A stretch of DNA of 64,000 nucleotides from Putridiphycobacter sp045110285. GTDB taxonomy: Bacteria > Bacteroidota > Bacteroidia > Flavobacteriales_D > Crocinitomicaceae. Position 1 is the first letter of the stretch, and each line of letters begins with the position of its first letter. Positions 31,736 to 41,300 of the stretch are shown in pieces. A model generated the notes under the pieces. It was given only the letters and a program-made list of their open reading frames with translations, had not been told where the DNA came from and ran no database searches. The position numbers and the translations under genes are program-made. The DNA lies in the NCBI GenBank assembly GCA_045110285.1, contig JBGCGA010000017.1:1-64000 (forward strand), read 5' to 3'.

Positions 31736-33517
31736 TCAATACATCATACCAACAATGGCTGCAGTCATCAGACAGGCTATGGTGCCGCCAATTAGCGCTT
31801 TTACACCAAGTTTAGATAGAAGACCTTTGCGGTTGGGAGCCAGTGCGCCAATGCCTCCTATTTGTATGCCAATGGAAGAAAAATTGGCAAAACCACACAA
31901 AATATAAGTGCTAATAATGGTTGATTTTTCAGACAATAAACCATTCGTTTTCATTTCGCCTAAGCGCATATAACCGACAAATTCATTGAGTACCGTTTTT
32001 GTACCTAACAACTCTCCAACATATACAGAGTCTACCCAATTTACACCCATCAGCCAAACAATCGGGCGGCCTAGGTAGCCTAAAATAAATTCAAAAGATA
32101 GGCCTGCATAGGGTGTATTAGCACTTATCCAATCATTTAGCCCACTAATTCGTCCTGTAAATCCTAAAGCATAATTTCCCAAAGCCATTATTGAAATAAA
32201 AACAAGCAACATGGCGCCAACATTAATTGCTAGTTTCAATCCATCCGTTGTACCGTTTGAGAGCGCCTCGAGTGCATTTGTACCCAGCTTGGTTTTATCT
32301 ACTTTTAAATTGGTATTAATATTTTCAGTTTCTGGCACTAAAATTTTAGCAGCAATAATAGCCGCTGGCGCAGAAATAATAGATGCGGTTAATAAATGCT
32401 TAGCAAAAAATGCTTGCTGTACAGGATCGTCCCCGCCTAAAAAACCAACAAATGCTGCCAACACGCCACCAGCAATTGTTGCCATTCCACCTGTCATTAA
32501 ACACATAATTTCCGACTTTGTCATCTTGTCTAAATAGGGCTTAACCAATAAAGGCGATTCTGTTTGCCCCAAAAATACATTGCCTGCAGCCGCTAGGCTT
32601 TCTGCCCCTGAAAGGTGCATTAACTTTTTCATTACCCATGCAAAGCCAAATATAATTTTTTGAATAATGCCGTAATAATAAAATAAGCTAACCAAAGCTG
32701 AAAAGAAAATAATGGTTGGTAAAATGGTAAATGTAAAATTAAGTAGCGGGCTTTGAATTTCTCCATATCCAAATTGTCCAAATAAAAAATTAATACCGCT
32801 GTTAGTAAAACTAATCACCTTTACAAATGCTCTGCTGATGAAGTCAAAAGCCTGTTCAATAAACGGCACTTTTAATACCGCAATAGCAATTACAACTTGA
32901 AGTAATAATCCTTTTCCAACCAGAGTCCAATTGATATTAGAACGGTTACTACTTAATAAAAAGGCAACTAAAATTAAAAAAAACATGCCAAGCACACCTC
33001 TACTAATTGAAGACAGACTAACGCTTTGGCGGGGTGGTACTTTTTTCTGATACAATACAGCTGAACCATTTCCTTTCAACGAAAGTTGTCCATCAATTAA
33101 TTCATAATCATATGCTATCGATTCATACTTTACTAGGGCTTTTCCGTCACGGATTGTAGCAATGGTATTAACACTATCAAATAGTCTGATTCCAGTTTCT
33201 CCTTGAGAATTTTGAAAATATAGAACTGAATCGGTCGCTTGAACGAAAGATGGAATGTAGCGGAGCCACAATTGTCTATCTAAAGTTTGCCACTTTCCAT
33301 TTTTTATTTGCGGACCAAAATGATCTGCCACAAATGTTTTATTGCCGTTCGAAGAGGATAGTGTAAGAGTTGATTGAGATAGAGTATCTGAACTTTGCCA
33401 TGTACCTAGTAATGGATTTTCAGAAGACCGACTACAACTATAAAGGAGTAAAAAAAATAATGTAAATAGAAAAAATTTAAATTTAGGAATCAAGATTTTG
33501 TCTATTATTAATTTCAT
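31736..33517 (-). CDS. Nucleoside transporter (CNT/NupC family) with N-terminal lipoprotein domain
   Basis: 593 residues from the ATG at 33517, chosen because it gives a lipoprotein signal peptide ending LLLYSC (Cys at about residue 28); the frame is open back to 33550. The next ~140 residues form a small beta-rich domain starting NPLLGTW, reminiscent of lipocalin-like proteins. The rest (about 175-593) is a CNT transporter: ESLAAAGNVFLGQTESPLLV, MTGGMATIAGGVLAAFVGFL and a C-terminal YILCGFANFSSIGIQIGGIG, which together make the nucleoside- and cation-binding site. It should import nucleosides with H+ or Na+. Ordinary NupC is about 400 residues. It overlaps the upstream nuclease gene by about 35 nt. 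Confidence 0.9.
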   Translation of the reverse strand: MKLIIDKILIPKFKFFLFTLFFLLLYSCSRSSENPLLGTWQSSDTLSQSTLTLSSSNGNKTFVADHFGPQIKNGKWQTLDRQLWLRYIPSFVQATDSVLYFQNSQGETGIRLFDSVNTIATIRDGKALVKYESIAYDYELIDGQLSLKGNGSAVLYQKKVPPRQSVSLSSISRGVLGMFFLILVAFLLSSNRSNINWTLVGKGLLLQVVIAIAVLKVPFIEQAFDFISRAFVKVISFTNSGINFLFGQFGYGEIQSPLLNFTFTILPTIIFFSALVSLFYYYGIIQKIIFGFAWVMKKLMHLSGAESLAAAGNVFLGQTESPLLVKPYLDKMTKSEIMCLMTGGMATIAGGVLAAFVGFLGGDDPVQQAFFAKHLLTASIISAPAAIIAAKILVPETENINTNLKVDKTKLGTNALEALSNGTTDGLKLAINVGAMLLVFISIMALGNYALGFTGRISGLNDWISANTPYAGLSFEFILGYLGRPIVWLMGVNWVDSVYVGELLGTKTVLNEFVGYMRLGEMKTNGLLSEKSTIISTYILCGFANFSSIGIQIGGIGALAPNRKGLLSKLGVKALIGGTIACLMTAAIVGMMY

Positions 33518-34085
33518 CTCGGATTTGTGAAGCTTTTTCATAATCTTCATTATCTATTGCTTTTTGCAACATGGCTTCAAGTTCTTCAATGGTATGGATA
33601 GGTTCGCTTTCATCTATTGCCGTCATATCCTCGTTAGTTTTACTTACAGCAGCTGAGTCGTCTAGTAAATCATCTCCTTCTAATTGTATTCCTGCTGAGC
33701 TAAGAATGTGCTCGTATGTATAAACGGGCGCCTCGGCTCGCAGTCCTATTGCTATTGAATCTGATGTTCTTGCATCAATTTCTATATCTTCAGTACCATT
33801 TGTGCAAATGATTTTTGAATAAAAAACGCCCTCAACTAAATTGTAGATAACTATTTCTTTCACCTGCACATGATAAGCGTCAGCAAACGATTTAAACAAG
33901 TCGTGAGTTAATGGCCGAGAGGGCTTCATGTTTTCTAGCTCAATAGCAATCGATTGCGCTTCAAAACCACCAATAATGATAGGTAACCTTCTATTTCCCT
34001 CTTTTTCTGAAAGCACTAAAGCATAGGCTCCAGACTGAGTTTGGCTATAGGATAAGCCGACTATTTTTAATTCTATTTTATCCAT
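33483..34085 (-). CDS. Bifunctional nuclease (BFN/DUF151) with UVR motif
   Basis: 200 residues. The BFN domain (about 1-135) has the block LPIIIGGFEAQSIAIELE, the segment MKPSRPLTHDLF and IDARTSDSIAIGLRAEAPVY. The C-terminus has a UvrB/UvrC-type helical hairpin (EELEAMLQKAIDNEDYEKAS then QIRDEINNR). BFN family members are reported to act on DNA and RNA in plants; in bacteria the role is unclear. It precedes and overlaps the nucleoside transporter, which could fit nucleic-acid breakdown and nucleoside uptake, but that is speculation. A 12-bp perfect hairpin sits 8 nt upstream of its ATG. Confidence 0.85.
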   Translation of the reverse strand: MDKIELKIVGLSYSQTQSGAYALVLSEKEGNRRLPIIIGGFEAQSIAIELENMKPSRPLTHDLFKSFADAYHVQVKEIVIYNLVEGVFYSKIICTNGTEDIEIDARTSDSIAIGLRAEAPVYTYEHILSSAGIQLEGDDLLDDSAAVSKTNEDMTAIDESEPIHTIEELEAMLQKAIDNEDYEKASQIRDEINNRQNLDS

Positions 34086-34093
34086 AAAATCAA

Positions 34094-34122
34094 TAAGGAG
34101 AATAGCATTACTATTCTCCTTA
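34094..34122 (-). terminator. Perfect 12-bp hairpin between etfA and the nuclease gene
   Basis: TAAGGAGAATAG (34094-34105) and CTATTCTCCTTA (34111-34122) form a perfect 12-bp stem with a 5-nt loop. It lies 16 nt after the etfA stop and 8 nt before the nuclease ATG on the minus strand. The following sequence (TTGATTTT) is only weakly U-rich. It may be the etfBA terminator, or a structure controlling the nuclease start. Confidence 0.55.
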
Positions 34123-34138
34123 GTATTTTAATTTCTAC

Positions 34139-35077
34139 TTAATTATTGGCTTTAAAACTCTTAATGGCCTCATTTAATTTTGGCAATACTTCAAATGCAT
34201 CTCCTACAATTCCATAATCAGCCGCCTTAAAAAATGGTGCTTCCGGATCGGTATTAATCACCACAATTGTTTTACTTTGATTGACTCCAGCTAAATGTTG
34301 AATTGCACCTGAAATACCAGCTGCAATGTAAAGATTTGGCCGAATAGCAATTCCAGTTTGCCCTACATGCTCATGATGAGGTCTCCAACCAATGTCAGAA
34401 ACTGGACGTGAACAAGCTGTGGCGGCTCCTAACGTTGAGGCTAATTCTTCCACAATCCCCCAGTTTTCAGGTCCTTTAAGCCCTCTTCCTGCTGATACAA
34501 CTAGTTCTGCCTCAGTTAGTAAAACATCACCTTCTTGTTTCTTAACTTCTTTAACAGTAATTCCTGCTGTTCCTAAATCTGCCTTAAAATCAGTAACTTC
34601 TGCAGTTCCTGATCCTTCTTCAATACCGATAGAATTTGGTGTTAAGCCAATAATTCTTTTTGGAGAGTTGACTTTGACTAGGCCTGAGGCTTTTCCAGAA
34701 AAAACATTCGTTTTAATTCTGCTTTCAGCATCTGGTAATGCAACTGCTCCTGGTACGTAACCAGCTTTCATTCCCGCTGACAGCCGAGGTGCAACTGCTT
34801 TTCCTGTTAAATCGTACGACATGATAATAGTGTCTGATCCTTCCTGGGCCGCAGCAGCCTGAATTAATTTTGATAACTGTGATGGATCGTCCGACTGAGA
34901 GTCGTTCAATAAAACTTTTTTAGCACCAAATTTTCCTAACTCTGCTAAGCTTGATTTATCTGCAGTGCCATTTGTAATCACTACAGTTTCTCCGATTTTA
35001 CTCGCATAATTTACCGCTTCTAATGCACTTTTCGGCACTTGTCCGTTTGTGCTATCTATATATACTAATACTGACAT
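34139..35077 (-). CDS. etfA: Electron transfer flavoprotein, alpha subunit
   Basis: 312 residues. The C-terminal FAD domain carries the ETF-alpha signature: VVSAGRGLKGPENWG, DIGWRPHHEHVGQTGIAIRP and YIAAGISGAIQHLAGVNQSK, then VINTDPEAPFFKAADYGIVG. The N-terminal domain pairs with EtfB. The heterodimer takes electrons from acyl-CoA dehydrogenases and passes them to the quinone pool. It follows etfB by 3 nt in one operon. Confidence 0.96.
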   Translation of the reverse strand: MSVLVYIDSTNGQVPKSALEAVNYASKIGETVVITNGTADKSSLAELGKFGAKKVLLNDSQSDDPSQLSKLIQAAAAQEGSDTIIMSYDLTGKAVAPRLSAGMKAGYVPGAVALPDAESRIKTNVFSGKASGLVKVNSPKRIIGLTPNSIGIEEGSGTAEVTDFKADLGTAGITVKEVKKQEGDVLLTEAELVVSAGRGLKGPENWGIVEELASTLGAATACSRPVSDIGWRPHHEHVGQTGIAIRPNLYIAAGISGAIQHLAGVNQSKTIVVINTDPEAPFFKAADYGIVGDAFEVLPKLNEAIKSFKANN

Positions 35078-35080
35078 ATC

Positions 35081-35821
35081 TTAAATAACTTTTGCTTCGG
35101 TGTGTAATAATTCAACTAGTTCGTCCATATTGGCTGCATCAATATACTTGCATTCCGATTTTGACTCAGGTAATGTAAATGATTCAAAACTGATAAGTTC
35201 GTCGCAATCTACTGGAGCATTTACTTGCAATGGTTTTGTTCTGGCCGCCATAATTCCCCTCATGTTTGGAATCCTTTGCTCAGCCATTCCTTTTGAAGCA
35301 CTGATAACAAACGGTGCGTTTACTTCAACTACTTCCTCACCACCTACAATTTCTCTGTGGGCAGTACCAACTGTTCCGTTCATGTCTAATTTTGTAGCCA
35401 TTGACACATAAGGAACGTCTAGTAGTTCTGAAACCATTCCGCCTATTTGTGCTCCGTTGTAATTTATTGTTTCCTTTCCTGTAAATACAATATCAAAACT
35501 CTCCGTTTTGGCATATTCAGCTATCTGAAAAGCAATATTGTAAGCATCTTTTGCTTCCATGTCTATTCTAACGGCATTGTCTGCTCCAATAGCTAAAGCT
35601 TTTCTAATGACAGAATCATCTGCCATAGTGCCAACAGTTACAGTCGTAACCGAACCGCCATTTTGTTCTTTTAATTCAATTGCTCTTACAAGTGCATACC
35701 ACTCGTCATAAGGGTTTACAATAAATTGCACACCGGATTCATCAAATTCCGTATTGTTGTTAGTAAAATTAATCTTACTGGTTGTATCCGGAGATTTACT
35801 GATACAAACTAATATTTTCAT
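35081..35821 (-). CDS. etfB: Electron transfer flavoprotein, beta subunit
   Basis: 246 residues, typical EtfB length. It opens with MKILVCISKSPDTTSKINF and has VNPYDEWYALVRAIELKE and ALAIGADNAVRIDMEA, then the AMP-binding region FTGKETINYNGAQIGGMVSE. It binds AMP and partners EtfA. It is first in the etfBA operon. A TAAATTTG box lies 36 nt upstream of the ATG. Confidence 0.96.
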   Translation of the reverse strand: MKILVCISKSPDTTSKINFTNNNTEFDESGVQFIVNPYDEWYALVRAIELKEQNGGSVTTVTVGTMADDSVIRKALAIGADNAVRIDMEAKDAYNIAFQIAEYAKTESFDIVFTGKETINYNGAQIGGMVSELLDVPYVSMATKLDMNGTVGTAHREIVGGEEVVEVNAPFVISASKGMAEQRIPNMRGIMAARTKPLQVNAPVDCDELISFESFTLPESKSECKYIDAANMDELVELLHTEAKVI

Positions 35822-35856
35822 GTTTGTTGATTTTTAAATTGTGTGAAAAAAGAAGT

Positions 35857-35864
35857 CAAATTTA
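35857..35864 (-). promoter_or_regulatory. -7 box (TAAATTTG) of etfBA
   Basis: TAAATTTG on the minus strand fits TAnnTTTG. The nearest TTG upstream (35891-35893) is 26 nt away, longer than usual, so the -33 element is uncertain. Confidence 0.45.
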
Positions 35865-35973
35865 CCAAAAAATCGCCCTTTATGATGTGCCAAAGCAATA
35901 TTTTTTCGTTTGTTAGAGTTACAAGATAAACAAAACTGAAGAATTGCTTATCTTTACACCCTGCTAACTGAAT

Positions 35974-37287
35974 ATGTTGACCAGACTTCTCTCAATAACA
36001 TTCCTGCTAATTACAGGCACAATTTTAATTGCTCAACCAGCAAACGATAACTGCGAGAACGCAATTGAATTATGTGATGGGATTCCTGTTTCAGGTACAA
36101 CAATAGGGGCAACAGCCGAACAATGTTTCACTACAAACCCAAATGGTTGCGCTGACGATAATGCTGGAAATGATTTGTGTTATGTTCCAACTGCTACAGT
36201 TTGGTACAAGTTCACTACTAATGCAAATGGTGGAAAAGTAAGGGTTGATTTTACAAACTTGAGTATTAATCCTGATCCTTCCATGGGCAAAAAGCTTCAT
36301 GCCGTGGTAATTCGATCTGAAAACCCGTGCGAAGGGCTAAATTATTCTTATGTTAGCGATTGTTACAATAATGGAATTGTTGCTTTTTCAATAGATTCTA
36401 CAGATGTACTATTGCCAAATACAACGTATTTTATTCAGGTAGATGCTTCAGCTGCTGGCCCAGGGGTAACTCAGCCTGCCAGAATAAATTTTGATATTAT
36501 GATTTCAGGTCTTGCTGTAGAGGTTTTACCTGTTTCAGTTGGTATTTCTGCAGCCAATACTGTCTTATGTCAGTACGACCAAGTCCCTGTGGATTTGACT
36601 TTAACTAATTGTTCGGGAAGTCCCCAGTTTGAATGGTTTTACAATGGTGCTCTGGCAGCTGATTCTGCTTCTTTTCAAACCAGTACCCTTTCTGAGTCTG
36701 GATATTTGTTTTTAAAGATCAGATGCGGGACAGAAGGTTGTCCGAATATTGATTTTTCAGATAGCATTTTTTTTGATATTACCCCCTTGCAAGTAAATGC
36801 TGGGCCTGATGTTTTAATAGAACTTGGCGAAGTAGCAAATCTCGAAGGTTCAGGGTTGGGAAGTCCTTTTTGGACACCTGCAGCTACACTTGTCGATCCG
36901 AATTCATTCATCACTACTGCAGAGCCTGAAGAAACAACAATTTATTTTTTAACTGCAACAAACGGGGGCTGTTCAATTACTGATGATATGATTGTAAGCT
37001 TAAAAAGTGCCATCAATATACCAAATGGATTTACACCAAACGGTGATAATAATAATGATTTTTGGGAGGTAGAATTTTTAGAGCAATATCAAGATAATCA
37101 AGTTATAATTTATGATAGATCAGGACAAGTCGTATACAAGACTGTAGGTTACAATAACGGAACCACTGCTTGGGATGGAACATATAAAGGAAAGCCAGTA
37201 CCAGTGTCGACCTACTTTTATGTCATTGATTTGCGTAACGGAAGTGAAAACAGTGTTTTTAAAGGACCAGTAACAATAATTAGATGA
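35974..37287 (+). CDS. Secreted protein with CHU_C (gliding-associated) T9SS sorting domain
   Basis: 437 residues. Signal peptide (about 1-20, ending LIAQ). The N-terminal part (about 22-180, opening PANDNCENAIELCDG with WYKFTTNANGGKVRVDF) is the putative-adhesin/PPC-like beta domain common in Bacteroidota surface proteins. The middle (about 190-350) is Ig-like. The C-terminus (about 350-437, IPNGFTPNGDNNNDFW ... WDGTYKGKPVPVSTYFYVID) is the CHU_C type B sorting domain. It should be exported by the T9SS and held on the surface. Its stop overlaps the start of a SprF-like gene by 4 nt, the usual pairing for this sorting type. Confidence 0.88.
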   Translation: MLTRLLSITFLLITGTILIAQPANDNCENAIELCDGIPVSGTTIGATAEQCFTTNPNGCADDNAGNDLCYVPTATVWYKFTTNANGGKVRVDFTNLSINPDPSMGKKLHAVVIRSENPCEGLNYSYVSDCYNNGIVAFSIDSTDVLLPNTTYFIQVDASAAGPGVTQPARINFDIMISGLAVEVLPVSVGISAANTVLCQYDQVPVDLTLTNCSGSPQFEWFYNGALAADSASFQTSTLSESGYLFLKIRCGTEGCPNIDFSDSIFFDITPLQVNAGPDVLIELGEVANLEGSGLGSPFWTPAATLVDPNSFITTAEPEETTIYFLTATNGGCSITDDMIVSLKSAINIPNGFTPNGDNNNDFWEVEFLEQYQDNQVIIYDRSGQVVYKTVGYNNGTTAWDGTYKGKPVPVSTYFYVIDLRNGSENSVFKGPVTIIR

Positions 37288-38225
37288 GAATTAATGTATT
37301 ATTAGTTTTAGTTTTTGTTGTTTGCAAGAGTAGTTTTGGCCAACAGCAAGCTCATTTTACGCAATACCAATACAATCAATTTGCATTAAATCCTGCACTT
37401 GCAGGCGATAAAAAAGGCATAGCTATAAAGGCAGGATATCGATACCAATGGATTGGAATTGAGGGCGCGCCTAAAGCAGGCCATTTCAGTTTTACAACGC
37501 CCATAAAAATTAATAAAAGAAGCCGTTCAATTAATGCGCCAAAGCACGGTATTGGTATCCAATTACATACTGATGCTTTTGGCCCTTGGTCGAATACGCA
37601 AATGCACCTCACCTATGCTATTAAAGTTACGCTAAGGCGAGATGTCACTTTGGCTTACGGATTGTCGACAGGATTAAAACAGGTTGGATTTGATGCATTT
37701 ACTGTCACAACTCTTAATCCTGATTTGACTGTTTTTAATGCAGAAAATTCAATAATTTTTCCTGATGCAAGAATAGGAACTTGGTTAAATACGAAGAATG
37801 CGTACTACGGAGTGAGTATACATAATTTATTTGGTGGAAAAATGAAAAAGATTGGAGAAGATAGTAGGTTTCAACAGCATCTTTATTTAACTTGGGGTCA
37901 AAGGTTTAGATTGAGCAGAGAGTGGTCTATTATTCCTTCAGTTTTGTTTGTAAAAACAAAGGCTAACCCTTTTGATTTTCATCTTGCTACAAATTTTGAT
38001 TTTAAAAACAAGATGTCTTTTGGGTTAGGTTTCAGAAGGTCTGATGCTGTTACGGCCCAGATTAGAATTAAGATCAATGATATAGTGAGCTTTGGCTATT
38101 CTTTTGATTATACTATTTCAAAATTGCAAAATAATTCATGGCAATCGCAAGAATTGTCAGGGAGTTACAATTCTATTGCAAACATGCAAAGGTTCGGACA
38201 ATCTCAAGGAACACTGTACGAGTAG
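37284..38225 (+). CDS. PorP/SprF-family T9SS outer-membrane protein (partner of the 437-residue protein)
   Basis: 313 residues. Signal peptide (about 1-19, ending SFGQ). It opens QQAHFTQYQYNQFALNPALAG, the hallmark start of PorP/SprF proteins, and has YRYQWIGIEGAPKAGHFSF. The rest is an outer-membrane beta-barrel with GFGFRRSDAVTAQI and FSFGYSFDYTISKL near the end. SprF-type proteins are needed for surface delivery of the adhesin encoded just upstream. The ATG overlaps that gene's stop by 4 nt. A second family member follows the giant adhesin at 49217. Confidence 0.9.
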   Translation: MRINVLLVLVFVVCKSSFGQQQAHFTQYQYNQFALNPALAGDKKGIAIKAGYRYQWIGIEGAPKAGHFSFTTPIKINKRSRSINAPKHGIGIQLHTDAFGPWSNTQMHLTYAIKVTLRRDVTLAYGLSTGLKQVGFDAFTVTTLNPDLTVFNAENSIIFPDARIGTWLNTKNAYYGVSIHNLFGGKMKKIGEDSRFQQHLYLTWGQRFRLSREWSIIPSVLFVKTKANPFDFHLATNFDFKNKMSFGLGFRRSDAVTAQIRIKINDIVSFGYSFDYTISKLQNNSWQSQELSGSYNSIANMQRFGQSQGTLYE

Positions 38226-38321
38226 CAGTAGGAATCTAAAGTTTGACGAACTTATTTACAATCTACCATTGAAAAACAGCAATTTTTCGATATATTTAGA
38301 CGCTTGAATCGATATTTGTCT

Positions 38322-41300
38322 ATGACTCTAAGAGTTTTAATCCCCATTTTCATCTTTTTTTTCTCTACAAATCTTGTAGCGAAAGACTTGTACTGGATAG
38401 GAAATACTGGTGATTGGAGTAATCGTTTAAACTGGTCCTTAAGTTCAGGAGGTACTGCGGCCAATCAAATTCCAAGTTCTAGTGATGATGTTATATTTGA
38501 CGAAAATTCTTTTGACGAAAAAAATCAGACAGTAAGTTTTTCAACCGTTTCAGTTAATTCAATTACAGTGACTTCAAATCAGTACCCTGTATTTCGTGGT
38601 GAAAAAATTACAATTCATACAGAGATATCATTTCTTAAAATGTTGGCATTTCAAAGTACGATAGAACTAGTCAGTTCAAAAAGTATAATTGGAAGTATTA
38701 ATACTGGCGGCTATATTTTAGGCGGTGATTTTTCAATTCAAAGCGGGGTATGGGTCATTACCAATGATTTAATTTTGGCAGATAATTATACTTTTTCTGC
38801 AAGCTGCGAAAAGCTAACTGCAAAAAGCAAAACTTTGAAAGCAGGAGCTATAATGTTTGATGCCGTTAAATTAAACTTATCTGATTCAGAAATAGGTGTA
38901 ATTAGAAAAATTGATTTGAGTAAGGCTGTAAAAATGGGTGGAAATCCGACAGTTTCGGCCTCTGATCAAATGATAGACACTGACATTGAACTAGGTGATT
39001 GGTCGTCGTCAACAGTTTCAACAAAAGCCACATGTGGGAATGTAACCGTTACAGCAGCTATTACAAGTAATTACAATGGTTCAGATATTAGTTGTTCAAA
39101 CGCCTGTGATGCCGAAGTTACTGTTACTGTAACAAGTACTAGTTTAGGACCTTTTGGGTACAGCTTAAATAATCAATCCGGCCCATTTCAAACTAGTAAT
39201 ATATTAACTGGTGTTTGTGCAGGAAATCAAACAGTTTGGGTGATAGATTCCTCACAAACAACGGTTGGTACCAATAAATTAACTTGTAGTGATATAATTA
39301 ATCCCAATCAACCTCTTGCCTTAAGTTACAGTTTGGACTCCCTAACAAATCCCACTTGCCCCGATTTATGTAATGGAACTGCTGGAATCACTGTTAATAC
39401 TTTGACAGGAACAGGAATGAAAACGGTGACTTGGGGTAATGGTGAAAGTGGACAATTTCCTGTTCAACTTTGCACTGGTTCAAACTTGTTTACAATTTCT
39501 GATGTAAATGGCTGTACATTAGACGCATCAATAGAAATCAATTCCCCTGTAGCTATCTTGTATGACTTATCAGTTTCAGAATTGACTTGCAATGGTGATT
39601 CTGATGCAGAAATCATTATTAGCAATGAATCCGGAGGAAATGGAGGGCCTTATACTTTTAATTTTTCTCCCGCTCCGACTAGTGGACAAGGTACAGTAAA
39701 TGGGATAGGGTTTTCAAGTGGAAATATAGTGGTGACAGTTTCAGATGTTGATGGTTGCCAACAAGATTCTATCGTGATCATTTCTGATCCTCCAGTATTT
39801 TTGGCAGGAACTGCTGATGCCATGGATTTAACTTGCTTTGGAATTTGTAATGGACAAATATCGGCTGTTCCATCCGGAGGAATTGCAGGATATACCTATG
39901 AATGGTTTGATAATGGAAGTGGATTGTCAACCGGTATCACAGATTCAATTGCAACAGGATTATGTACTGGCGATTATTTTGTTGTTATTACGGATGCCAA
40001 TGGCTGTGCTAAAACTTCAGCGGTTGTTACGATCAGCGAACCACTGCCTTTCGCACTAAACACTTCTAAAACAGATGTCGCTTGTTTAGACTCTTGCACC
40101 GGGATAGTGAGCGCGAGTCCAGCAGGAGGAACGCCCGGCTATAATTATTCTTGGGTTGATATTTCAGATAACTCAGTTATTGGTTCAGCACCTTCCATTT
40201 CTGATCTATGTGCAGGGTTTTACGAAATTACTGTTACAGACTCAGAAAACTGTGTGTCGGTACCAGATACTTTGGAAGTGCTAAATGGCCTGCCATTAGA
40301 CATTGTTTTTAACTCAGTTAATCCAGACTGTTACAATCTGTGTGACGGTGAAATTACTGCTGTTCCTACAAATCAAACTGGATTTTTATACAGTTGGTCA
40401 AACGGTGGAAATATGGCTACTATTTCTAATCTTTGTGTTGACGGAACTTACATTGTAACTGTCACAAGTGATTCAGGATGTGTTGCTATTGATTCCTTTA
40501 GTTTTACCGCACCAGTACTATACGATATTGTAATTAATCAAAATGATTTATTGTGTTTTGGAGATGGAGATGGAAATATCGCTGTAGATGTGATTGAGGG
40601 TGGCAATGGCCCCGTGTTCTCATATGATTGGACAGTTGTTTCAAGTCCAACGGACGCCATTAACGGCGACTTTACCGATAGTATTTTTGGGTTGACAGCA
40701 CAATCTTATGAACTAACAATTACAGATGGTCCAGGTGCATGCGACACGACCTTGTCTTTCACAATAACAAGCCCTCCCGAACTTACAATAACAGCAGTAG
40801 ATATTCAAAGTTTAGATTGCCAGAGCATTTGTGACGGTCAAGCTTCTGCTTTGCCTGTAGGTGGGTTACCGCCATATTCTTTTGAATGGTTTGATAATGC
40901 CACTGGCCTTCCTATTGGTACTGCAGATTCCATTGCCATGAATTTATGTGAAGGCAACTATTTTGTAGTAGTTACAGATGGTAATAATTGTTCAGCTACT
41001 TCTGCAGTAGTTGCCATTAATAGTCCACCGCCCTTAACTTTAAACCTAAGTAAAATTGATTTAGTATGTATTGACATTTGTGATGGTGAAGCAAGTAGCG
41101 TTGTTACAGGAGGCACACTTAATTATTCCTATTCATGGACAAATTTAACGACAATGACAAATGTTGGGAATACACCTAGTTTAACAGCTTTATGTCCTGG
41201 GGAATACGAATTGACGGTTGTTGACGCAAATAACTGCCCTCCAGTAATTGATACGGTAACTGTTTTAAATGCCCTTCCAATTGATGTTAGTTTAACTGGT

